Shown: piece after piece, positions 9,101-19,294 of the stretch
How the letters are laid out: every line of letters starts with the position of its first letter
Position numbering within the stretch: position 1 is the stretch's first letter
Assembly: GCF_003369915.1 (NCBI RefSeq)
Contig: NC_046674.1
Location: forward strand, 10,850,001-10,914,000
DNA: 64,000 nt
Origin: Drosophila miranda
Taxonomy: Eukaryota > Arthropoda > Insecta > Diptera > Drosophilidae
Direction: 5' to 3'
The notes under the pieces: generated by a model
Seen by the model: the letters and a program-made list of their open reading frames with translations, nothing else
Told to the model about the DNA's origin: nothing
Database searches by the model: none
Program-made: the position numbers and the translations under genes

Positions 9101-11751
9101 TCCTTAACAGGAAGTCTTTACAGTACCACCTTTTAAGTCTTTTTATGGGATTTGTACACAAATCATCTCTCCAGAAATAGTTCATCAATAGTTTTCCAAT
9201 TACATCTATAAGATCTTAGCAAAAGAATCCTTAGTTATATAAGATAATATTAAAAAAAAAAAAAAGTTTAGTTGGAGTATCTTTTATTTACAAACTTAAA
9301 AGCTGCTGCACGCATATTTTTCTTCGAGTGTAGTTCGTTGTTTAGAATTTAATGATGGGAATTTTTGGGTTTTATTTGCTTTTTATTTGGTTTTTTTGTA
9401 TTTGTGCTTTTTGCACAATTTCCCGATATGGATTTTTGCTGTTTCGGCTTTATGGCCAGATTTAAACTCTGGGGTTTACTGACCCACACGCCCATTCCCA
9501 TTCCCATTCCAGTTCCTGTTAAGCATACCAGATAGTCGCAGTGGTAGTCGTAGCCGTAGAATTCTATAGAGATAATCGCATTTCCGTAAATGCCAAAAGC
9601 GGCGGCAGACTTGAAATGCCATTTGCGGTAATGGTGTTGGTGTTTTTTGGGGAGCGACAAGTACACCCTGAGATTAGACCCGAGAGACCTCATTAGCATT
9701 TCAAGAACTTTTGGTGTTCGAAAGAGTTGAAGGTAAGACACGGGCAAGACGCACAAACAAAAGACACTCCCCGTTCGGAATCGGTTTCCATGTTTAAGTA
9801 CGAGTATCATCTAATACATGCTTTTTTCTGTACTCTTTTCTCACAGGCTATGGCCACATATCACCGCGCACCGACTGGGGCAAGGTGACAACGATTTTCT
9901 ATGCCATCGTCGGCATCCCGCTGATGCTCATCTGCCTGTCCAACATTGGAGATGTGATGGCCACGTCATTCCGGTGAGCCTCTGCGCGCTGACATCTCCA
10001 CAGCTGCGTGACTCCGCCGCTAATGACTCCACTCCACACCACTTCTCTCTTTCATAGTTTTCTCTACTGGCGCATCTGCTGCTATGTGTGCACGCGGACG
10101 GCCAAGCGGCCGAGGAATGCCCGCTCCAGGCAGCGGTCGGTGAGGGGACAGCGGTATGCCCGCTCCCAGCCGCCACCCTCGTTCCGGCGATCCATGAAGA
10201 TGACACAGCGATCGGGCAATGACTCCGGGTTCGGTCCCTCCATGGGGCATGCCCATTCCGATCCGGAGCTGCGCACCATGGGGCGGGGCGTCGGCGGCGG
10301 CTACGATGATAGGGAGTTTGGCCACCGCAGCAGTGGAGGACGCAATCGCCGCCAGCAGCAGATTGCGGCACAGCCTCGCCAGCAGCGGCACAACATCTAC
10401 GGGGATGAGTACGAGATGCAGACGCAGACTCTGAATCGCGGCAATCGCTACAGCAGCCGCCAGAGGCAGAGAGATCGCATGCGGGATCGGCATACGGTGG
10501 AGCGGGAGCGCTATCGGCACGATTTTGATGCGGGATCCATGGAGGATTTCAGTGACCTGCAGCCGCCGGCAAAGAGGGCCGCCAGTGTCCGTTCTGTCCG
10601 CTCGCCCCAGCATCAGGAGTCCAAGGCCTCGCGGGAGCTGCACCGCCTGCACTCTGCCCCAGGACGCGGGGCCCGGGCCAAGTCCGTGGACCCGCGGCAC
10701 GTCTCCTCGCAGCACTACGAAGATGTGGACGAGGATGTGGTGCGCAAGACTCCGATTATACCCAACCGATACGCCCTGGATGACTTCGGAGGAGGATCTG
10801 GCCACCAGCGGACTACCAGGAATGCAGCGCCACGGAGTCAATCAATGCCCCGATCCGCACACCAGCGACAACGACAGAGGGATCGCGAGAGGGAGCGTTC
10901 TCCGCAGCCTCCTCGGAACGCAGGTCGTCGCGCTGGCAGCCTGGGACGTCAATCCACACGCTATGGCAACCACTTGGAGCTCCCCGACTACGATGCTCCG
11001 CCACAGGGGTCCTCCAGGGATCATCGCAGGGACCGACGAGGACGCTCTCCGCGCAGCTACGAGGATTATGTGGAGGAGAGCTTCGATGAGGTGTCCCTGT
11101 GCGACGGCGGCCACTACGAGGACTATCCCCCCGTCCATAGCAAGTCCAGGAGTCGCGAGCCGCGCCGGAATCATCGTCGGAGGGAGCGGGCCGAGCGTCT
11201 GCCTCCCTCGCCGCGTATCATGTCGCCCATGGGTTTCCCTGTCCAGCGGCAGATCCGACGTCGTCCCAGCTACGAATACGACGAAGACGACTCCATGTAT
11301 GGGGAGGACTTTGGGGACTATGGCGATCTCCTGCCCAAGGACCGTCCTGTGCCCATCTGGCTGTGCGTCTTCCTGGTCGTCAGCTACATCCTGGGGGGCG
11401 CCGCCCTGTTTGCCTACTGGGAGAACTGGTCCTTTCTGGACTCGGCCTACTTCTGCTTCATCACGCTGACGACAATCGGTAGGATATTCCAGAGGTACTT
11501 TCAGAAATCTTTTGTGCTGATTCTGTTCATGTTTCTCTCTAGGATTTGGCGACTTTGTGCCTGCCAAGGGCGTCAAGGATGAGTCGGAGCAGTCCATTGC
11601 CTATTGCTCGTTGTATCTGCTCTTTGGCATTGCTCTCCTGGCCATGAGCTTCAATTTGGTCCAGGAGGAGTTCATAGCGAATGTTAAGGAGGTGGCACGT
11701 CGTCTGGGCATCCTCAAAGATGACGATGAGGACGATCGCGATGAGGATTAG
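6126..11751 (+). CDS. CG9194: Two-pore-domain (K2P) potassium channel with giant M2-M3 loop
   Basis: Exons 6126-6332, 6392-6638, 9847-9973, 10058-11478 and 11543-11751 join in frame to give 736 residues. The chain has M1 (about 33-58), an extracellular cap with N-glycosylation sites at N80 and N103, pore 1 with filter TTIGYG (149-154), and M2 (about 166-190). A cytoplasmic loop of about 430 residues follows (194-623), rich in Arg, Ser, Gln and Asp. Then come M3 (about 624-648), pore 2 with filter TTIGFG (665-670), M4 (about 685-706) and a short acidic tail. Two pores and four membrane segments define K2P leak channels of the plasma membrane, which act as dimers. Both filters are intact, so the channel should select K+. 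Introns interrupt both filters after the first base of the TIG glycine codon. The symbol is from remembered neighbourhood with Klp61F and is tentative; the family is certain. The third intron holds an antisense gene. Confidence 0.92.
6813..7922 (-). CDS. Secreted Gly/Pro/Gln-rich protein nested antisense in a K2P intron
   Basis: One uninterrupted exon encodes 369 residues from the ATG at 7922 to the TAG at 6813-6815. Residues 1-21 form a signal peptide ([21 protein letters not shown]). A polar, Arg-rich segment to about residue 100 follows, then some 250 residues dominated by Gly with repeated FPG, QFPG, GGY and YPG units. The end is a short basic tail. Such composition is typical of extracellular, cuticle-, silk- or eggshell-like fly proteins; I cannot say which. 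The ATG at 7922 was preferred to the longer in-frame start at 8060 because it gives the signal peptide and because a TATA box and initiator lie between the two. The gene sits wholly inside K2P intron 3, on the opposite strand, and has no intron of its own. Confidence 0.82.
   Translation of the reverse strand: MRSDCLILAVGLVLLVGSVAGKSSSLSDGDRDQWVWRSYNRQQRSFRDGGGDIGRSRSAAIRNSYDNKLRREPTTRRPLPGEPENDEIEDYADAVDPNRASQDTTTPNVGTRQYNPYGGQPKAGQFGGSGLSGGYGGSPGVLVGPGGPTGIIGRQPLYPSPYQPGYGGFNGAQNGIGGYPGGIYGGASGAGLQGYPGASGAGYPGGSLGGAFGGYPSNGLGVGQFSGVGQQFPSGGQFSGVAQQFPGASQFPGVSQFPGSGGQYPFGGSYPGGDFNGNQFAGQFPGNGGQQYPSNQFGGGGPQYTEGYGLAGGLGLGQLGIGGAGGGPYGGGNFGFDEKSSPPVVAEGKSAKSVVAAPRNVNDKLSKKI
7997..8036 (-). promoter_or_regulatory. 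TATA plus initiator core promoter of the nested gene
   Basis: Read on the minus strand, TATATAAG spans 8036-8029 and a full initiator match, TCATTC, spans 8002-7997, with the predicted +1 A at 8000. The TATA start is about 34-36 bases upstream, within the usual range. The 5' leader would be 78 bases long. Confidence 0.65.
8061..9846 (+). other. Remainder of K2P intron 3
   Basis: The intron runs 6639-9846. Apart from the nested antisense gene and its promoter I see no coding sequence. There is a short run of TATCGTCTC/GTATCG/GTATGG simple repeats at 8280-8330 and an A-rich run at 9252-9266. The acceptor is TTTTCTCACAG. Confidence 0.55.
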
Positions 11752-12466
11752 GGGGGTTTACTCTTAAAACTATAGTATTGAACACTAGAGAACTGCATGC
11801 ATCTTCTTACGATTCTTTTATTCGCATTCAAAGGCGTTTCAATCGAAACATTTACTGTGGATTCATGCAGATAACTTAAACACCTTTCATAGGATTTTGT
11901 ACACTCTTCATAGGATATACCTCTTGCATCTTCGATTAGAGCTTAAATTATTAAGTAAATGAAGTTTCCTTAAGGTTACAGTTTACACTCAACGGAATAG
12001 TCAACTCACAGGGAACCCTAAATATCGTCAACAAGTAGATTCTCTTAGTTTACATAAGCTTTCACACGAATATTCAGATTAAAGTGCGTCCCCGAACGGG
12101 TTTCCCCAATTCTACATATCATTACGCTTAAACTGTCCGGCCAAACCCTTCGTTCTTGAAACTCGCATTGAAGTCTCAAGAAATTAACTCAAAGTTGAAC
12201 TCTCAAGGTCGCAGTCAAGACGTTTCCTTAAATATACACAACTTATTAAGCGAATATTCGAGTTTAAAGTGGTCTGCCCAAGGTCCAAGGCAAGGGGTTT
12301 GCTTAGCATTAAGTTTATTTAATTATTAAATTTTGCAGCATACAGAAGAAGAAAAAAAACAAAAGAATCTCCAGGGAATTGCCGGCGAATGAAAGGTGAG
12401 TGAAGTACTGGGGCAAGTAGCAGATGTAGATAGAGATATATGTGTGCCATCGATCCCCCGATCGAT
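11752..12466. other. Convergent 3' UTRs of the K2P and Klp61F genes
   Basis: The two genes end facing each other across 715 bases. The DNA is AT-rich. TTTATT at 12314-12319 reads AATAAA on the minus strand, about 150 bases past the Klp61F stop, and is a plausible poly(A) signal for it. No clean AATAAA for the K2P gene was found before 12300, so the two 3' UTRs may overlap. Confidence 0.5.
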
Positions 12467-15400
12467 TCAGGACACGTTCTCTTTGTTGTGCTGAAAAAGA
12501 GTATTCGGATTATTTATATTTACTCAATCATTAGCTATGACTGCTTACTCTCTTAAAGGCTGGAGAACCACGCGGCGATGATTTTCTGGGAGTCAGGGAG
12601 CGGGACAGCGAGCCAGACACTGGCGGCTTCAAAGCATTGGAGTTCATGCTGCGTGTGGTGCCGCAGCCGCGTTTCATGTTGATGCCAGTCACAGTGCCCT
12701 CGATGGGCGTTGAATTCATGAGGGTCTCCGTCTCGGAGAGCTCCTGAACGGAGTGCAGAGAGTCCTCCTGCTCACCCTCGCTGCACTAAAAGGATACAAG
12801 ATTAAGGAAACTAATTTTGAGGAGGGGTTTCATTGGCTTTCTACCTCATCTATGGTGGCTGTGGTATCCAAATCCGACCAATCCTGCTCTTGACGGTAAC
12901 GCCTCACTATGTCCTGATGGGGGGAGGTGGCCACCAGCGAACGTGGATACACGAAATCTCGCTTCGAGGGGGTTGTTCCCGTAGGGGCATAGGTCTTCAG
13001 TTCGTTCTGCTGGAAGCGGACGACGTCCTGCTCGCAATTTTGCAGCTGTTGGCGCTGCAAGGTATCATGTTCTGTCGTTTGTTGCTGTAGCTGTTCCACA
13101 AGGTCGCCGGCAACAGTATAGTGTCCAATGAACCGCTGGCGTTCCTCTCTCTCCAGCTGCAGCCTCTCCTCGCATACGTTCTCCAGTTCCTTTTGCTGTT
13201 TCTCTTTGAGAGTCTCCCGCTCCTTGCCATTGTCTAGGCACATGGCCTTCACGTTCTGAAGGTTATTGCGACACGCCACGACATTCAATTCCGTGTGTTT
13301 GACGAACTCCTGGCAGAGATTTGTCACGTGGGCCTGCAGCATCGAGCACTTGGCCACGCCCAAGTCCACGCACCGCATGCCGCTTGCCATTTGGGCGGAG
13401 AGTTCTGCTTGGGCCGCCTGCGAGGCGGCGGATCCTTCTTTCTGGTAGACCTGCACACTGGCCTTCGTCTTTTCCACTTTTTTGCTCTTTTGCAGGCGAT
13501 TCTCCTCCATTTGCAAGAGGCGTTCGGAAATGCTCTGGCTGTTCTTGGCCCTCAGCTCCTTGAACTGCTCCAATTGCATCATCAGCGACTCGATCAGGGC
13601 CTCCTCCTGGTGGGCCATTGCCCGCTCGTTGGCCACCTCCGCCTGCAGCTGCTGCAGATTCTCCGCATCGGGCAGAGACAGTTCGCTGAGGAGCTCCAGC
13701 TGCCGCTGCACCTCCGTCACATGTTTCTCCAACGACTCGGCATTGTTTGCAATGATGCTGGAGAACCGCTGCTGCATGGACTCCAGCATGGCCTTGTGGC
13801 TGTGGTTGTTCTCCTCCAGCTCCAGCACCTGCAGATGGATATCCTCCCGCAACTGCCTCTCCCGCTGCTGCAGTTGATCCAGCAACGCCTCGACCAACAT
13901 TGTCGTATGCCCATCGCAGTTCTCCGATATATCCGCCACTAACTTCGCCTGCAGCTGCTCCTGATCCTTCAGCGATTGGCTGCAGATCCCCTTGAGCATT
14001 TCGATGCTTTTGCTGGCATTCACAGTCAAGCGTTGCACCACGCTATTGGAGTTTTCTAGGCAATGCAAAAACAGAAACAGAACAGAACAGAAATAAGGTG
14101 AAAACTGGCACAGAGAGAGCTTTTGGTCGTGGCTCACCCAATTCATGGCTCAGATGCTGCTTGGAGGCCGCCTGCTGCTCCAAATAGAGACTCAGGCTGC
14201 CGCCAATCACCTCCAGATTGTCCTGCATGCGATCCTTGAACTGATCGCAGGCACTGCGTATCTTTTCATCGGTGTCCCTTCGCCGTTCGATGGTGCCATG
14301 AAGCTGCTCCGTTTCATTGGTGGCCAGATCTGCCACGGCCAGGATTTTGTGCGCCTGCGTCGTGAGCGTCTCCTCCGTTTTCATGTGCGAGGCCACCAGC
14401 TGTTTCTTCTCCTTGTAGCGGCGCTTGGTCTTCGTGAGGACCTTCTTTGTCAGCAGTAGACTCCCCTTGGTGTCGGTTAGGTGCTGCTCCGTTTTCTTCA
14501 GCTCCTGGGTCTTCTCCACGAGACTCAGGCTCACCTCGTTGAAGGTCTTCTCCTTCGACTGCAGCTCATCTTTGAGGGCCTTCAGCAGCAACATCTTCTC
14601 GTTGAGCTCTCGATTCTGCGAGTCCATTTTCATGGTCATCTCCCCGTAGGTCTCCTCCGCCAGATAGATGCCATTCTTGTCTCGCGCTGCGAGGAGATCT
14701 CGCTTCAGTTTGTCAATCTCCTCGGTGTACTCCTTGAGGACCGTTTTCTTGGTTAGCTTCTGATTGACTTCTGGCTTATTCTGGATATTCTTCGCCCGAT
14801 GCGCGTACTCCAGCGTGCTGAGTGTCTCGTCAATGTCCTTGTGCCCTGGCGAGATGGTGGCAATGATCGAGGTCTTTGTCCGGCCGCCCAGCGACTCCTG
14901 CAGCAGGCGCGTCAGCTTCGATTCGCGGTACGGGACATGGGGGGCCCGATCCACCAGAGCGGTAATCACACGGCCCAGCGTCAGGAGGCTCTGGTTGATG
15001 TTGACCGTCTCGCGCACGCGTATCCCCTTCTCGTTGCCCGCCTTGGAGACGTTCTCGCTGCCCGCCAGATCCACCAAATTGAGTTTTCCGATCTTCAGCA
15101 TATCCTCGCCATCGATGCCGTTCTCACGAATGTGCACCACTATGGAGAAGACGGTGTGGCTGCGCGAGGACTGCGCGTTCATCAGGGTGGTCGCGGTCTT
15201 GCGTCGCTCCTTGCCCTTCTCCAGGAGCTTGTAGACATCGTCCTTGCTCTGGACAGTGATCTCCTCGAGGCCCTGGATGATCACCGAACCCTTCTTTGTG
15301 CTGTCGTCGAAGATGCGTATCTTTGTGGAGTCATCGGTGGAGAGGAGGTCGCACAGCTCCTCGTTGTACAGCTCCAGGTAGGAGATGCGCATCGTAAACT

Positions 15401-16031
15401 CAACTTCCATCATGCGGAGTTCGTCGAAAAGGTGACTCAAGGCACGCGGTATGATGCCCACATCAGAGTCCTACAAAAGGGCAAAAAGCCAAAGACAAAA
15501 GGCAGGTAGAGCAGCAATTAACGTTTGAACCGCCTCCCTCGTCCGATTCTAGGAATTAGAAAACTGGTTCCCCCCTACTCACATCTTCCCAAGAGGACTT
15601 CAACTCCGCGGTCTCATTCCCCACCATCGTGTGCGTCTTGCCAGTACCCGTCTGTCCGTACGCGAACACCGTGCAATTGTAGCCGCTAAGCACCTCTTCG
15701 ATCAGGGGCGACACCACCACCGCATAGACATCGCATTGCTTGGACTCGGGGCCGAAGCTCCGATCAAACGTAAACTTCTTCGTCAACTTCGAGTCGAGGG
15801 TGTGGCGTGTGAGGATCTCGCGTGGATTGAGCACATCCACAACCTCTGCGGAGCGTATGCATCGCTCGCGTGCATTCAGCGGCCTGCAGGGATGGAAATC
15901 GTACTTATTAGGCGATCTACTACCCGTAGATAGGGCACTCACCTAACGCGCACATAGACCTGAATGTTTTGATTCGATTTGCGTGCCTGCTGCTGCTGAA
16001 GTTGCAGGCGTACGTTGTTCGATGTGTCCAT
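12467..16031 (-). CDS. Klp61F: Kinesin-5 bipolar mitotic motor
   Basis: Six exons in transcription order (16031-15943, 15883-15583, 15470-14138, 14055-12845, 12785-12549, 12490-12467) join in frame to give 1064 residues, as against 1066 in D. melanogaster. The N-terminal motor has the P-loop GQTGTGKT at 106-113, switch I NAQSSRSH at 228-235 and switch II DLAGSE at 264-269. A long coiled coil follows, then the BimC box [13 protein letters not shown] starting at residue 933, with the Cdk-type TP threonine at about 936. The tail ends in [10 protein letters not shown] and HNKENVS. The protein forms antiparallel homotetramers that slide spindle microtubules apart and keep the spindle bipolar. The last exon codes only seven residues but matches the known HNKENV end. 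The motor is almost unchanged from D. melanogaster, while the coiled coil is much more diverged. The gene is divergent from Sac1. Confidence 0.97.
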
Positions 16032-16891
16032 TTTACAGCACAAAACTCAAAATTTACTTTTTAGCGCGTAAAAATGATGCCACCCAAAATATGGTGTGCG
16101 TGTGTGTGCTTTTGTCAAACTTTTGTTTCCAGCACTTGGAAATGTACACTTTTACTTTTTTCAACTTTGTGACAGCTAAATAAAGCCTTGAAAGACCTAA
16201 AAATCAAATGAAATTCCTCAGCAAGATGTAGCACTGACGCCGCGTCGTCCGTTCAATTCAAAATGATGCGCATAACAGTGTGACAACTTTCGTAAAATTA
16301 TACCGTCCGACCCTCAGAAATATACTAAAATATACCGTCCAATTTTAAAAATATACCGTAAATATACTGACGAACTCAAGTTCTATCTGATTGATGTATA
16401 TATATATTTTCTACAAGATATTATAATTTTAGAAACTTTTATAGGATTCTTTATAAAATAGTGTACAAAACAAACGGTCAAAGAGCAAATCCCCAGAAAC
16501 GTCGTTTGATACCATCGACTGGATACGATTGGTGCGCGCCAACGATAAATTGTTTGAAAGTGATTGAGTGATAAATTGATAAAATACCGAAATATACCTA
16601 AGAGTATATAAAATACTTATAACACAAAATGACAGACATATTTTTATAATTTTTTACATTTTTTGGAAAAGATATAGTCGATGTATCGTTGGTTTCAACA
16701 ATCGAATGGTTTGCAGCCCTAGAACGCTGCCAACTCGCTTAGAACTCTTCTGCAGTGCCGTAGCAGCCCCTTTTTGACAGCCACTGCAATGACATATTCT
16801 TTTTTAAACACTTGTCACAATTTTATTCCACAACACAACAACAAAAAGTGTAAATTTCAACTAAATTAGTATGTAAATTAACAGCAATAAC
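16032..16891. promoter_or_regulatory. Divergent promoter region between Klp61F and Sac1
   Basis: Start codons lie 861 bases apart on opposite strands. The region has several known fly core motifs of housekeeping type. GGTATATTTT-like motif 6 copies on the minus strand lie at 16327-16336 and 16347-16356, with weaker ones near 16294 and 16591. The motif 1 core GTCACACT lies at 16277-16284 (minus strand). A motif 7-like CAGCCCTA lies at 16714-16721. There is no TATA box at a sensible distance. This suits two broadly expressed genes. Exact start sites were not determined. Confidence 0.6.
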
Positions 16892-19294
16892 ATGTCTTCC
16901 TGGAGTTCTCGGCTCTTTCGCCGAAACAAGCGAAGACCGAGTGAGTTGGCAGCGTCGCAAGCACACACCAAATATACCGCGACAACAGTCACACCAATAA
17001 TACCACAATAGGAATAATACCGAGTAGCGGGTCCTCTGCAGAAAAACGCGACGGCCACACAACACCACACCATACACACGTATTGGCAAAAAAAGAGATA
17101 AAAACAAAAAATTAGCATAAGATTATCCCACAGAAAACGAACACGTAGATTAAGTATATAATTTGTGGTGTGTGTGTTGTGTTTAACTGTAAACTCTATT
17201 GACATTGTAGGCGGCCTGTCGGGGGGTGGTAGCAGGTGCAACAGGAAGAAGATAATAATAAAAGTTCTGCTGCTGCTGCATGTTTGTGCGTGTGCCTCTG
17301 CCTGCAGTCGCGAGATAAATAGGAATTTCTTGGCCATAAAAAACAGTAAGACACCAAAAACAGTAAGACAAAAACATTCCATAACATCCGTAAAATGAAA
17401 TAACAATTTACTGATAAAAGGTGTCTCTGCCCCACCCCACTCCACCCCACTCTCTCTCTCTCTCGCACTCTCTGTAGATCCCGAAAATCGGAATAAACCC
17501 CCTCTAATAACCGGAAGGGGAAACGACATGGAGGACGACAATGAGGTCTACGATGACATGAACCTCTACATCACCCCCGAGAGCTTCATTGTGGAGCCGA
17601 ATGGCACCGGGGAGGTATTGATTATCGGCCGCCACGACAAGGTTACGCGAGTGCAGCCAACGGGCGGACAGCTGGCGAACTTGCGGCCCACCCGCCGCAT
17701 CTGCGGTGTCCTCGGCACGATTCACTTGCTCAGCTGCGACTATCTGCTGGTGGCCACCCACCGCCTGTTCGTGGGCGTGCTGAACGGTGCGATTGTGTGG
17801 CGGCTGGCCGGATACGACATTATTCCGTACATTCCGAATGCCATTCAGCGGAAGGAGAACGAGACGTATCTTCAGATGCTGCGCAAGACGCTGGACACCA
17901 AGTACTTCTACTTCTCGTACCGCTACGACCTCACCCACACGATGCAGCGGCGGCGGGAGCTGCTTGGCCAGCCCCAGCGGCTGGGCCTGCTGCAGCGTGC
18001 CGACCCGCGGTTCGTGTGGAACGGCCATGTGCTGCAGCAGTTCCACTGCGACAAGATGGAGAAGTTCCAGCTTCCACTGATCCACGGCTTCGTTTCCGTC
18101 AACCAGGTGCAGATCAACGGCCAGACCTTTTTCTGGAGTATCGTTACCCGCCGGTCCGTCCAGCGAGCGGGCACGCGCCTCTTCTGCCGCGGCATCGACG
18201 ACGAGGGGCATGTGGCGAACTTTGTGGAAACGGAGCAGATCGTCGAGTTCAACGGACAACACACGAGCTTCGTCCAGACGCGCGGCAGTATGCCCTTCTA
18301 CTGGCACCAGCTGCCAAATCTGCGGTACAAGCCCCGCCCAAGGTTGATCCCCGGCAAGGATCACCTGGCCGCCTGTGCCACCCACTTTCGGGATCAGGTG
18401 CAGCTCTACGGCGCCCAGGTGGCCGTCAATTTAGTGGATCAAAAGGGCGCCGAGGGCGAGCTGGAGGCAACGTTTCAGCGGCTCGTCAGGGAGTTGGCCA
18501 ATCCGAATGTCAAGTACGAGGCCTTCGATTTCCATCACGAGTGCCGGAAGATGCGCTGGGATCGGCTGAACATCCTCATCGATCGGCTGGCCCACGACAC
18601 GGAGAGGTTTGCCTTCTATCACAGCTTCGACGACGGCCGGCTGGTGTCTACCCAGACGGGGGTGTTCCGCACCAACTGCATCGATTGCTTGGATCGCACG
18701 AATGTCGTCCAGAGCATGCTCGCGCGACGCTCCCTAACGTCCGTCCTTCAGAAGCTGGGCGTTCTGCATGTAGGCCAGCCCGTGGAGCAGGCATCGCGTA
18801 GCTTCGAGGATCTCTTCAAGGGCGTCTGGGCGGACAATGCCGACCTCATCTCGCTGCAGTACTCCGGCACGGGTGCGCTAAAGACGGACTTTACGCGCAC
18901 CGGGAAGCGGACCAAAGCGGGAGCTCTGCAGGACGGCAAGAACTCGATGATTCGGTACTACCTGAATAACTTTGCGGATGGGCAGCGGCAGGACGGTATC
19001 GATCTGTTCCTTGGCCATTATTTGATCAACGACAACGAGGGCGGGGCCCTGCCCTCGCCGCTGGAGTGGCGTCGGGGATGGCGGTTCTTTGCCTTCCCAT
19101 CGGTCCTGCTGATGGCCGTGGCCATGTTCATGATCACCCTCACATATCCCGCAGAGTTCAACACGGAGAACCTCCTCTTCATGCTCTTCTGGGGCGCCAT
19201 GGTCGCTGTGAGTGCCACGGGGATCCTCCACTACGGCGTGGAGTTTGTGCAATGGCCCCGGCTCCTTCCGCCGGTGGCCTTTCGCGGCGCCTGA
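16892..19294 (+). CDS. Sac1: Phosphatidylinositol-4-phosphate phosphatase SAC1
   Basis: The main exon 17478-19294 encodes the whole enzyme. From the ATG at 17528 it gives 588 residues. It contains the SAC domain with catalytic CX5R(T) as CIDCLDRT (Cys384 and Arg390 in this numbering) and two C-terminal membrane segments (about 520-540 and 550-570) that anchor it in ER and Golgi. The enzyme removes the 4-phosphate of PI4P. Blocks shared with animal Sac1 include GVLGTIHL, RRICG, FVWNGH, NFVETEQIV, ALKTDFTRTGKRT and the DSIDLFLG-like QDGIDLFLG. An upstream exon, 16892-16940, ends at GTGAGT and joins exon 2 (acceptor CTCTGTAG) in frame. It would add 33 basic residues ahead of 17528, for 621 in all. 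I give the longer span, but 17528 is the conservative start. The conserved region begins at YDDMNLYITPE. Confidence 0.93.

Noticed and set aside
10020..10841. Minus-strand open frame of 273 codons
   Set aside because: It lies opposite K2P exon 4 and reflects the Arg-rich codons of the loop.
13295..13942. Plus-strand Leu-rich open frame of 215 codons
   Set aside because: Mirror of the Klp61F coiled coil; Leu/Gln codons on the wrong strand.
17504..18385. Minus-strand open frame of 293 codons
   Set aside because: It is antisense to the catalytic gene Sac1 and explained by that gene's codon bias.
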